Source: Opitutia bacterium UBA7876 (GTDB taxonomy: Bacteria > Verrucomicrobiota > Verrucomicrobiia > Opitutales > Seribacteraceae). Taken from it: DNA of 64,000 bases. Position numbers and translations under genes: made by a program. The notes under the pieces were generated by a model. The model made no database searches and was not told where the DNA came from. It saw only the letters and a program-made list of their open reading frames with translations. Below are positions 24,721-32,365 of this stretch, one piece after another (the stretch's first letter is position 1; each line of letters begins with the position of its first letter). The stretch lies in contig DLRY01000018.1 of the NCBI GenBank assembly GCA_002500665.1, positions 20,790-84,789 of the forward strand. Reading direction: 5' to 3'.

Positions 24721-25362
24721 TTAGAAACCTTGATCCATTTCGACGTATTTCACTTCCGGGAGCGCCTTGAGCTTCGGGACGTTGGCTGCATGAAATTTGG
24801 CGGCAAAGCCGTTGATGATTCGGAGCACGCTCGGGGGAGAGGCTCCCAGTTCTTTGCAATGGCGCTTGGCGAGTTCTTGCAGGGTTTCCCCCTGCTTGGT
24901 TTTCCCATCCGTGAAAACCTCCTTCTTGTAGACCACGATGTAATTGACCATGGCCGGGATTTTCGGCACAGGCTTGGCTTGGGCTTGAAAAACAAGTTTT
25001 GCTCCGGCGATGGGCTTGGACAATTCCTTCGGGTCGGAAAGAAAAGTAAAAGGCTCCTTGTTGGGCCAGTTCCAGGTTTTGCCCAGAATGAGATGTCGGA
25101 CGGGCAGTTTCGGGGCCTTAACCTTTACGGAGTCCTTGGCTTGACTGATGACCTGAATGGCCGGACCGGGGCTTCGTTCGAGCATCGAAACAGCCAACAG
25201 ATGAGTTGAGGTTTGGTAAACTTGGTCGATGCGGATCTTCCATCCGCCGTCGGGAACCATCAGCCGAACGGAAACGGTCGATTCCTGAGCGAGGGCCAAA
25301 TTGCCAGCTAGGCTGCCATAACCAAAGGCTAAGATCGTGAATATGTTTTTTATGGATTCCAT
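24721..25362 (-). CDS. Exported protein with C-terminal peptidase-inhibitor-I9-like domain
   Basis: This 213-residue protein has a signal peptide (residues 1-25, ending LALA). Its first part, up to about residue 135, is beta-rich and unrecognised. Residues 138-213 read like the inhibitor I9 fold found in subtilisin propeptides: NYIVVYKKEVF, LQELAKRHCKELGA, INGFAAKFHAANVPKLKALP and VKYVEMDQ. No subtilase follows, so it may be a free inhibitor or chaperone for a secreted subtilase encoded elsewhere. The start at 25362 is chosen because it gives a clean signal peptide and does not overlap the small membrane protein gene ending at 25379. It precedes the transglutaminase/FGE-like gene. Confidence 0.75.
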   Translation of the reverse strand: MESIKNIFTILAFGYGSLAGNLALAQESTVSVRLMVPDGGWKIRIDQVYQTSTHLLAVSMLERSPGPAIQVISQAKDSVKVKAPKLPVRHLILGKTWNWPNKEPFTFLSDPKELSKPIAGAKLVFQAQAKPVPKIPAMVNYIVVYKKEVFTDGKTKQGETLQELAKRHCKELGASPPSVLRIINGFAAKFHAANVPKLKALPEVKYVEMDQGF

Positions 25363-25378
25363 AAGGTTGAGGACGAAT

Positions 25379-25588
25379 TCACTGCTGTTTTCGAAGGTAG
25401 GTGACAACGAAAGAAATCCCGCCCATGAAGAGCAAGACATACCCTGCAGTGATGACCGCATGCTCGTAACCTAGCCCGCGATGTGGAGAAATGGCTTCGA
25501 TTAAGCCTCCCATGCCCAACGAAAAGGCCCCGGACAAAATCACCACCGCTGAGGCCAGAAGAACGATTCCCTGATTTGAATTTTTCAT
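25379..25588 (-). CDS. Small two-helix membrane protein
   Basis: This 69-residue protein has two hydrophobic helices, GIVLLASAVVILSGAFSLGMG near the N-terminus and ITAGYVLLFMGGISFVVTYL near the C-terminus, separated by a short loop. It lies 5 bp after the SASA esterase gene and 16 bp before the I9 gene on the same strand, a spacing that suggests an operon. I do not recognise a family and cannot say what it does. Confidence 0.6.
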   Translation of the reverse strand: MKNSNQGIVLLASAVVILSGAFSLGMGGLIEAISPHRGLGYEHAVITAGYVLLFMGGISFVVTYLRKQQ

Positions 25589-25593
25589 CCGAT

Positions 25594-27000
25594 CTACTTG
25601 AGCAACTCGACCATCGCTTCCCCCACGGCGACCCCGACGTCCATGTAGGTTTGGGCGTTCCCGTCGTAGTGACTGTTGGAGGCTCCGCCCTGGCTGAGCG
25701 GGTGGGTGTATACGGTGGCGACGTTTCCCTTGAACTCCTCGTACTTTCCGGTCGTGCCGTCTACAGAGAGCTGGGCATCAAGGATCAGTTTGTCGTTGCC
25801 TGGCGGGGCATCCTTGGAGGTTTGCCCTAGGGTTGCCACGACGAACTTGGCTTTTGGCGCCTTGAATTCCTCGCGCAAGGTCTTGATAAGTCGAACAAGG
25901 TTTTTCTCGTACCGTGCGGCGTGGGCCTCTACGTACCGGTCCTTGTCCCCCTGCCACCAGACAAAGCCCTCGATCTCATAATTCCGCCCCTTCCAGTGGG
26001 GAAATTCTTTTTCGAAGTTATCAAGCACCTCGTGAGCGGCTTGGAAGCAGTCGTCATACTGCTTGCCGGCATACCAGTTGATGGGCTCGGGCGTGGTTCC
26101 TTTGTCCCAGGAGAGGGGGGACTCCTTGTATCCGGCGTAGATTTTGCCTTCATACTCGAAGCGCTTGCTGCCTGGGGTGAGAAAGTCCCAGGATAGCGAG
26201 CGATTACCCTGAGATGTCTTGAGAATGAGAACCGGCTCGTCGATATGGTTCCCGACGGCATGTCCAAAGCCAATTTCCGGGCCGATTCGTCCTCCGGAAA
26301 CTCCAAGCGGTCGGTTGCCAACCGCCGTCACAACGCCGCGGTACCAGACGTCTTCGCGGGCCTTCCATTGCCTGTTCTCGTCGATCAGGTAGGGGTACAT
26401 ACCTTTGAATTTCACCAAGGTCGAGAGAGAGCCCGGCACGTCCAGTCGGACGATCCAACCCAGGCCGTTTGCCTGCTTGGTGAAATAAGTGATTTTGAAG
26501 GGAACTTTTTTTCCGCCCTCCAGCTTGATTTCCGTGCGAACGGGATCCTGTCCGAGTTCCTGACGGTGCACTTCCTTGCCGTCGACCTCCATGAGGTTGT
26601 AAGTTGAAGCACCATAACCAGGCCGTAACTCGTAGATGCCCGACTCCTTGACCTGTAAGAATCCGCGGGTCACTAGGGTTCCGCCACCGGGATAGGGGGT
26701 AGGGCGAACGCCGCCGAATGCATCAAGTTTCAAGGTTTGAACCGGTTCCATGGAATCGTAGTCTGCTCGAGGATCATAGTCCCCCTTGTAGACCGAGACC
26801 GTCGGGTCTATGAACTGGGTACCCCAGCGACTGCTTCCCCCATCAACCTTGCCGGCGCCGACCATGTTGGACTGACCCGATAGAATGAAGACCTTGACCG
26901 GTTTGTCGGGAGCGCTCGATACCTGACTACGACCTGCTAGTAATACTGCCGGGAGTAAGATAAGGACCAGCAGGCGAATTCCCAGCAAAACCGTATTCAT
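25594..27000 (-). CDS. SASA-type carbohydrate acetylesterase with inserted beta-domain
   Basis: This 468-residue exported protein belongs to the sialate O-acetylesterase-like (SASA) branch of SGNH hydrolases. It has KVFILSGQSNMVGAG with the nucleophile Ser, LKTSQGNRSLSWDFLTPG, GFVWWQGDKD and HYDGNAQTYMDVG near the end carrying the catalytic His. Residues of about 100-215 hold an inserted segment (GGTLVTRGFLQVKESGIYELR) that resembles a PA14/carbohydrate-binding beta-domain. Such enzymes remove acetyl groups from plant or algal polysaccharides. The next gene downstream follows after 5 bp. A related SASA gene without the insert starts 1152 bp upstream, so this may be a duplicated pair. Confidence 0.88.
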   Translation of the reverse strand: MNTVLLGIRLLVLILLPAVLLAGRSQVSSAPDKPVKVFILSGQSNMVGAGKVDGGSSRWGTQFIDPTVSVYKGDYDPRADYDSMEPVQTLKLDAFGGVRPTPYPGGGTLVTRGFLQVKESGIYELRPGYGASTYNLMEVDGKEVHRQELGQDPVRTEIKLEGGKKVPFKITYFTKQANGLGWIVRLDVPGSLSTLVKFKGMYPYLIDENRQWKAREDVWYRGVVTAVGNRPLGVSGGRIGPEIGFGHAVGNHIDEPVLILKTSQGNRSLSWDFLTPGSKRFEYEGKIYAGYKESPLSWDKGTTPEPINWYAGKQYDDCFQAAHEVLDNFEKEFPHWKGRNYEIEGFVWWQGDKDRYVEAHAARYEKNLVRLIKTLREEFKAPKAKFVVATLGQTSKDAPPGNDKLILDAQLSVDGTTGKYEEFKGNVATVYTHPLSQGGASNSHYDGNAQTYMDVGVAVGEAMVELLK

Positions 27001-27072
27001 ATGAATGTAAAGCTGCTTCCGCAGTTTGTAGAGCGATCCTTGCCCCCTTGGTTACCGTTAAAAGCCCGAGGA

Positions 27073-28152
27073 TTAATCGTTCTTGAGAAGCCCGACCATC
27101 GCCTCACCCATGGCCAATCCGACGTTCATGTAGGTCTTGGCATTGCCTCCGTAATGACCGTTGGAGGCTCCGCCCATGGAAACCGGATGGGTGTAGACAA
27201 CGGCGGCATCGTCCACGTGGACTTTGCCAAAGGCGAACATTCCGTCGATGATCAGCTTTTCGTTGCCTGAAGCCGTTTCCTTGTTTGTCTGGCCGAGGGT
27301 GGCGACGACCATCTTGGCCTTAGGGGCTCCGAAATCCTTGCGGAGGGACTTGAAGAGCTGGTGGAGGTTCTTCTCGTACATGGCCGAATGGGCCGCGTTG
27401 TAGCGGTCCTTGTCCCCCTGCCACCAGAGAAAGCCGGCGACTTCGTAATTGGTTGCCTCCGGATAGTATTTATTAAGCTCGGCCAACGCTTTTTGCGCCC
27501 TGTCCACGTCTCCCAGGTATTGAAGGCCCGCATGCCAGTTGTGCTTGGGGGGGGCGGGCACTTCGCCCTTGGTCCAGCTTGGGTAACGGACTTCATCCTT
27601 GTGGGCGGGTGTGACGAGAGTGATTTTCTTGCCCGTCTTCCTGTCGGTCGTCTCGACTTCGTGACGGGGACTGCCGGGAGGTAGGAGGTCCCAGCCGAGG
27701 CTCCGGTTTCCGATCGAGCTCTTGAGAATAAGGACGGGGGCATCCAGGGCATTGCCCAGATGGTGCCCGATACCCGTCTCGATACCGATTTTGCTCCCGG
27801 AAACGGTCAGCCAGTCGTTGCGCTTTACGCTCGTTTTCCCAGGGCCGCCACTACCCATTACATGTACGTTGCGTACGTCCATACGGGTCGTCCAGTTGCC
27901 GGATTCATCAACCATGAAGGGGTAGAGTTGCTCCTCCTTGACGGCGTGCTCGAGCGAGCCCTCCTTGTCTCCCTTGACTTTCCCGAATTCTAAGGTGTTC
28001 GACTGGCCCATGATGATGAAAACCTGAACGGGTTCGGACATATCGGCGGGTTTCCCGTCGGGATCGGGCAGGGCATGGACTGCCGAAACAAGGACGAGGG
28101 TCGCCAGTAAGGCGGGCGTGATTGTGCGGGTGAGAAGCGTGGTGATTTTCAT
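27073..28152 (-). CDS. SASA-type carbohydrate acetylesterase
   Basis: This protein of about 359 residues has a signal peptide (MKITTLLTRTITPALLATLV) and the SASA/SGNH signatures: QVFIIMGQSNTLEFG with the nucleophile Ser, LKSSIGNRSLGWDLLPPG, AGFLWWQGDKDRYN and HYGGNAKTYMNVGLAMGEAM with the catalytic His. The start at 28152 was chosen because the longer frame from 28209 would place 19 residues before the signal peptide. Its C-terminal half is clearly similar to the SASA protein encoded at 25594-27000, but it lacks the inserted beta-domain. It probably deacetylates polysaccharide side groups outside the cytoplasm. Confidence 0.87.
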   Translation of the reverse strand: MKITTLLTRTITPALLATLVLVSAVHALPDPDGKPADMSEPVQVFIIMGQSNTLEFGKVKGDKEGSLEHAVKEEQLYPFMVDESGNWTTRMDVRNVHVMGSGGPGKTSVKRNDWLTVSGSKIGIETGIGHHLGNALDAPVLILKSSIGNRSLGWDLLPPGSPRHEVETTDRKTGKKITLVTPAHKDEVRYPSWTKGEVPAPPKHNWHAGLQYLGDVDRAQKALAELNKYYPEATNYEVAGFLWWQGDKDRYNAAHSAMYEKNLHQLFKSLRKDFGAPKAKMVVATLGQTNKETASGNEKLIIDGMFAFGKVHVDDAAVVYTHPVSMGGASNGHYGGNAKTYMNVGLAMGEAMVGLLKND

Positions 28153-28220
28153 GGTTTTGAAGAAGCTGGATGGATGATGGGCTTTACAAGGTTCGTTTCC
28201 GGGAAGCAAGGTGGACTAGT

Positions 28221-29654
28221 TCAGTCCCCGATTCTTTCGAATTCACGATGATCTTGCCTTGGATCGGGCAAGTCTTGCTCGAAAACTTCTACCGGTTCGG
28301 CGAGGTCTTCAATGGCCCGGTTTACGGATAAGACCGAGGCACCCGCCATCAGCATGGGGCTGGCCAAGCTGATGGCCATGCTTCCCTTGAGGGAATGAGC
28401 CGAGTTCGCGACGAAGAGCATCCCGTTCTTGGTTGTTGTGGAAACGCTTCCTTCACCTCGGGCATTTTTGGGAAAGGTAAGGTCGAGCATGGTTCCGACG
28501 AAGAAGCCTTCGCCCTGCATGCCGTTCTCCAGTTCGTTCGTTTTCCGGAGGATCTTTCGGAGGCTAGAGAAGAATACGGGGGAGGCGTAGGAGAGTCCCA
28601 TCCCTTCCATGGGAAGTCCGGCCATGGTTTTTCGAAAGGCGGGATCTTGGGCAAGGCCGGGCTTGGGGAGGAAGAGCTTGTCGGCAAATGCTTTGTCTGA
28701 TACCAACATCAGTTTGCCGCTCGGGCGGTGGTGGGCGAACATAGCCGTCTCAAAACCGAGCGCCTTGATTTCCTTCCTCTCTTTAACGGATAGAGTTTCG
28801 GAATCTATGGCCAGTTGCATGCCAACCCAATTTGCGTTTCGAACAACCCTGAAGGGAGCTCGGTTACCTTGGGCGAGCATGGGCTCAAATGCCTTGACCA
28901 GCTCGTCGGCAATCCATCCCAGGCCGTCGATCATGACGGCTCCGCTCAATTGGGGAATTTGTATGCCTTCGGCATCGGGCAGCTCGACCATCTTGTCAGG
29001 GTCGGCGTCGAGGATGACCGTAACTTGCGTGTCCAAATCTGCGAGGACCTTTTCGGCCGTGAAGGTAAGGGGTGCGGGAAGAGGCTGCTTGACGGCTCCC
29101 TGTACCATGGCCTTGCCCTCTTCACCCATCATGATCCCGGCCGCCTCGAGGACGGCTTCGTATACGACCTTAAGGTTCAGGTCCTGTTCAACCACGAGGT
29201 CGCAACCGGCGGGAGCCAGCTTGAGAACTTCGAAGGGCTTTGATTGGCTTCCCATGATGCGGAGAAATGCTTTCGGCCCTTCAGGCACGTGAAGGTAGAT
29301 CTTGTTGCGGAAGCCATCCTGAATCCTGACCGAGCTTGCTCCGGCTGCGGAAATGGCGTCCAGCCCGGAGACCTTCAGCAGAGCGGGAACGTCGACTTGC
29401 GGAATGTCTTGCTCGAACTTGCGCATGTCGTCCATGAAGGACTTGACGAAACCTCCAATGGCGGTCAGGTCTCCATCCACGCTGACGTAGGCATGAACGG
29501 TTCCGCCCGGGTCGAGCTGGCTGGTGACGGCCTGAAATCGGGCAGCGTCCGCAGAAGGATCGGGAGGAGGCTGGTCGGGCAGGCTGACCCCTACCCGTGG
29601 CATGAGCAACATGAGTGGGGCGAGGAAAACGATTGCTATGGAGGCGGTGTTCAT
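28221..29654 (-). CDS. Exported protein of unknown function
   Basis: This 477-residue protein has a signal peptide (MNTASIAIVFLAPLMLLMP) and no catalytic motif I recognise. The sequence alternates beta-rich and helical stretches, with FVKSFMDDMRKFEQD, KIYLHVPEGPKAFLRIMGS and MLVSDKAFADKLFLPKPG as clear blocks. Near the C-terminus is a hydrophobic helix (MAISLASPMLMAGASVLSV) that may anchor it in the membrane. It lies 68 bp upstream of the SASA esterase gene on the same strand. I cannot assign a family; it looks like a protein conserved among Verrucomicrobiota. Confidence 0.65.
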   Translation of the reverse strand: MNTASIAIVFLAPLMLLMPRVGVSLPDQPPPDPSADAARFQAVTSQLDPGGTVHAYVSVDGDLTAIGGFVKSFMDDMRKFEQDIPQVDVPALLKVSGLDAISAAGASSVRIQDGFRNKIYLHVPEGPKAFLRIMGSQSKPFEVLKLAPAGCDLVVEQDLNLKVVYEAVLEAAGIMMGEEGKAMVQGAVKQPLPAPLTFTAEKVLADLDTQVTVILDADPDKMVELPDAEGIQIPQLSGAVMIDGLGWIADELVKAFEPMLAQGNRAPFRVVRNANWVGMQLAIDSETLSVKERKEIKALGFETAMFAHHRPSGKLMLVSDKAFADKLFLPKPGLAQDPAFRKTMAGLPMEGMGLSYASPVFFSSLRKILRKTNELENGMQGEGFFVGTMLDLTFPKNARGEGSVSTTTKNGMLFVANSAHSLKGSMAISLASPMLMAGASVLSVNRAIEDLAEPVEVFEQDLPDPRQDHREFERIGD

Positions 29655-29804
29655 GAGAGTTTTGGATCCAGGTGGTCAGGAGTATCGAAAATCTAATTCC
29701 TTGGTAGCGCCCTGGGACTAGACTGGCGATAAGGAAGATGCGCTTCCACGCGAATATTTATCGCTTTATTGCGACGTATTTCTTGGTCGCGGCACCTACG
29801 CTTG

Positions 29805-30269
29805 TCATTTTGTCTTTCTCGGAGGGCCGAGGATGGAGATGCCGTTGGGCATGAAGGGGTGGTAAGTCTTGGATTTTTCGTTGTAGAGCAAGTAGACCTT
29901 GACCAAGTCGCCATTCGCGGGAACCGGTTGGTGGCCCTGGGGACCGGGCATGGCTGGAAATCGGATGGAGGGCTGCCATGCCTGTAAAGTCAATGGATCG
30001 CCTTTCTTGATCCCCTCGCCCTTGTCTACCATGGTCGTCTCCAGGGTGATCTCGAAAATTCGGTCCCGTGCGATGAGCAGACCGCGCTCGACCTTTGACT
30101 TTTGTGTTTTGGAGACTATGGCAACGACTTTGCCCTCAACGACGTGCGTAGCCTCCTCCATCATTTGCTCGGGTGGGCGCGGCGCAACGGCGGCCGAGGC
30201 ATTAAAGGCAATCCAAGCAAAGAGGCCGACGAATAAGACTGCGGAATGAGGCCTAATGGAGGGTTTCAT
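29805..30269 (-). CDS. Small exported protein of unknown function
   Basis: This protein of about 154 residues has a signal peptide (AVLFVGLFAWIAFNASAA). The mature part is beta-rich, for example ATHVVEGKVVAIVSK and LVKVYLLYNEKSKTYHPFMPNG. I chose the ATG at 30269 because a GAGG sequence lies just before it; the longer frame uses TTG at 30281 and overlaps the previous stop. It is the last clear gene of the operon that begins with the VIT/vWA gene. Its length and pattern recall the exported protein at 40445-40981, but the similarity is weak. Confidence 0.65.
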   Translation of the reverse strand: MKPSIRPHSAVLFVGLFAWIAFNASAAVAPRPPEQMMEEATHVVEGKVVAIVSKTQKSKVERGLLIARDRIFEITLETTMVDKGEGIKKGDPLTLQAWQPSIRFPAMPGPQGHQPVPANGDLVKVYLLYNEKSKTYHPFMPNGISILGPPRKTK

Positions 30270-30277
30270 TTCTAGCC

Positions 30278-31015
30278 TCAAGGGATCGCCTGAAACATCT
30301 GCTTGATGTTCAGTTTGCCGCCAACGAACTCAACCTGCAGGTCAAAAAAACCGGATCCAGGTCCTCCCTTGTGTGGAAAACCTGCGGAAATTTCGTTGCC
30401 GCGCTTGCTGAACCGGTTGGGCTTGCTCCAGTCGACCTGGTCCAAGAGCTTATCGTTGATCCTTGGCCCAGGGTCGTAGGTAAACTTACCTTCCAGAAAA
30501 AGTCCGAGCATGGCTTCGCATTCCTTGATCTCGATGTCACGGATCGAACCGCAAAGGTAATCCGTTTCACCTACACGAAGAATGACCTTTTTCCTTTCAT
30601 ATGCCTTGCCGGCCCAGAATTCGCCCATTTGGGAATCGCCTTTGCGCGGACCTGCGCCCGGATGGTACCATGGCTTGAAATTTACGTTCAGGACCTTGTA
30701 GGAAACTTCCCGGCCATTTACTTCCTTGGCGCCATCCACCCGAATGCCGCGGGCCGCGCTGGGATGGAAATGGATGGTCGAGATTCTGGCGACTTTCGCG
30801 ACGCCCTGCTTCTTGGCCAAGGCGATTACGATCTTTTCCTGGGCTTCGGTCAATTTTCCCGCCCGATAGTCCCGCTCTATCCCTCCAGGTTTTGTGATGC
30901 GGGAGAGGTTTCCCTTTGTCGTTTCGGTTACGCCGGGTGGTGGTGGGATCGCCTTCGAAGGTTGGACTAAAGACAGGCAAAGAGAGAGAAGGGCGAGGTA
31001 AGGGCGCTTGATCAT
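30278..31015 (-). CDS. Exported protein of unknown function
   Basis: This 245-residue protein has a signal peptide (residues 1-22, ending PSKA). A conserved-looking helical stretch, YRAGKLTEAQEKIVIALAKKQG, is followed by a beta-rich domain with NVNFKPWYHPGAGPRKGDSQ and PHKGGPGSGFFDLQVEF. No catalytic motif is visible and I do not recognise the family. Its ATG overlaps the stop of the upstream gene as ATGA, and the next gene begins 8 bp after its stop, so it is part of the operon that starts at 35683. Confidence 0.65.
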   Translation of the reverse strand: MIKRPYLALLSLCLSLVQPSKAIPPPPGVTETTKGNLSRITKPGGIERDYRAGKLTEAQEKIVIALAKKQGVAKVARISTIHFHPSAARGIRVDGAKEVNGREVSYKVLNVNFKPWYHPGAGPRKGDSQMGEFWAGKAYERKKVILRVGETDYLCGSIRDIEIKECEAMLGLFLEGKFTYDPGPRINDKLLDQVDWSKPNRFSKRGNEISAGFPHKGGPGSGFFDLQVEFVGGKLNIKQMFQAIP

Positions 31016-31422
31016 GGGGAATTGGGTTTCTTGGGTTTCATGTCGTGACCGTATGCCCGGTCAATATGAATGCGAACGCCATTGAGGTAAACCTTGATTT
31101 CATCTTTACCGGAAATGGATACCATAAAGTCCCCGTTTATTTCTTCGGGATGATCGAGGCTGAAACGGAACTGATACTTGCCGTCCAGCCGGACCTTGCA
31201 GGTTTGGATTCTTGTTGCGGGCACCGCAATCCATGGCGGATACATTCGACCCTAATAGTCTTTGTTCCCATTGAGTCCCTTGAGCAAGATAAAGGACTGT
31301 TCGGCAAATGCATCCTCAACGTAAATCTGTTTTCCAATCAAGAAATCGATGGTGGGCCGATCGTCGCCATGGACCCATGCACTAACGAAGAAAAAGACGA
31401 TTACAATAGGTCGCGCTTTCAT
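31012..31422 (-). pseudogene. Exported protein gene interrupted by one in-frame TAG
   Basis: From the ATG at 31422 the frame gives a signal peptide (VIVFFFVSAWVHG) and 30-odd residues, ending LLKGLNGNKDY before a TAG at 31252-31254. The same frame continues straight on, GRMYPPWIAVPATRIQTC, through a beta-rich domain, to a stop at 31012 that overlaps the next gene by ATGA. Nothing else is broken. This could be a fresh nonsense mutation (CAG to TAG) or readthrough. Re-initiation at the ATG at 31245, which has AGGG close by, is also possible. The family is unknown. Confidence 0.6.
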
Positions 31423-31429
31423 GTAGGTT

Positions 31430-32038
31430 TTAGAAAGCCTTCCAACCTCCGCCCATGAGCAGTAATTGGGCTTGGGGGGCGTGCGGGTTTCCTTTGCGGA
31501 TTTTGAGGGAGAGCAGGTAGGGTTTGTCTTTCTTGGGAGTGAACATCGTCTTGTGGGTATAAAGATCACTCTGGGGAGCTCCGACCGACCCCGACCAGCC
31601 CCAGTTTTTTAACGGAGCTTTTTCCGAAAATACTTTCGTACCGTTCTCATCTTCGAGTGACATTTCAACCACGGAATCTGCCGCCCCGAAGTTCTTTGGC
31701 TTTCCCAGAATCGGAAGAGGATGATCGACCCGCAGGTAGCAAACGAATTTGACTTCAGGCAGTCCCTTGAGTTGATGGACTTGCGTGGCGTCCTTCTTTA
31801 AGTCGATTGCTCCAAGATCGAGAACAAAGCGGAGAATTCCCGCCTTTCTTCCATAATCCGTAAAGTTACCATCCCCGGTGTAGTTTAGGTCCGGGTACTT
31901 GCGGTCCGTACCGAAACGGGAGACCTCGTCATTCGGTATAAACTGCTTGATCGTCTGGCAACCGCAAAGCAGAAAGAACAGAGCAGTTGCTGCGGTTAAC
32001 AAGGAGATTTTTTCAGAAGGGAAGAGTGTTTTTTTCAT
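31430..32038 (-). CDS. Lipoprotein of unknown function
   Basis: This protein of about 202 residues has a lipoprotein signal ending LCGC (lipid-attached Cys27 from the ATG at 32038). The start at 32038 gives this signal, whereas the frame from 32083 adds a poor N-terminus. The mature protein has beta-rich segments such as KFVCYLRVDHPLPILGKPKN, GWSGSVGAP and YLLSLKIRKGN. No family is recognised. It lies in the operon led by the VIT/vWA gene, followed after 7 bp by the gene with the in-frame TAG. Confidence 0.7.
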   Translation of the reverse strand: MKKTLFPSEKISLLTAATALFFLLCGCQTIKQFIPNDEVSRFGTDRKYPDLNYTGDGNFTDYGRKAGILRFVLDLGAIDLKKDATQVHQLKGLPEVKFVCYLRVDHPLPILGKPKNFGAADSVVEMSLEDENGTKVFSEKAPLKNWGWSGSVGAPQSDLYTHKTMFTPKKDKPYLLSLKIRKGNPHAPQAQLLLMGGGWKAF

Positions 32039-32106
32039 GGAGAATCTTATAGCAAGAAGAGGAGCGGGAGTTGTTCGAACCAAGTAAAAGACTTGTCAAA
32101 GAAACG

Positions 32107-32361
32107 TCATGGACGAGAGGAGCGGAAAAATTCTTCCTCGAAAACCTCTGCCTTGGCTCGTCTGCGTGCCTCTGCCCGGTCCTTGGTTCCGCCAATTTCG
32201 AGGATTCTGTCGGTTTTCCAATCTACTGACCTGCGTCGCTCCTTTTCTTCCTTAAAGGAATCGCTGTTTGAAAAACTCCAACCCTTGGAGCTGGAATAAC
32301 TGCACGAACAGAGGATCAAGGGAAAGAGGCAGGCCAGCAAAAACAAATTCAATTTATTCAT
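32107..32361 (-). CDS. Small lipoprotein
   Basis: This 84-residue protein has a signal ending LCSC (Cys20), followed by a Ser-rich linker and a highly charged helical tail (KEEKERRRSVDWKTDRILE). Its start lies 4 bp after the stop of the VIT/vWA gene, which supports co-translation. I do not recognise a family. The charged helix may bind a partner, but that is inference. Confidence 0.65.
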   Translation of the reverse strand: MNKLNLFLLACLFPLILCSCSYSSSKGWSFSNSDSFKEEKERRRSVDWKTDRILEIGGTKDRAEARRRAKAEVFEEEFFRSSRP

Positions 32362-32365
32362 TTTA

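Noticed and set aside
29758..29808. Sixteen-codon frame overlapping the stop of the exported protein at 29805
   Set aside because: The overlap is tidy, but 16 residues with no family or ribosome-binding signal cannot be supported.
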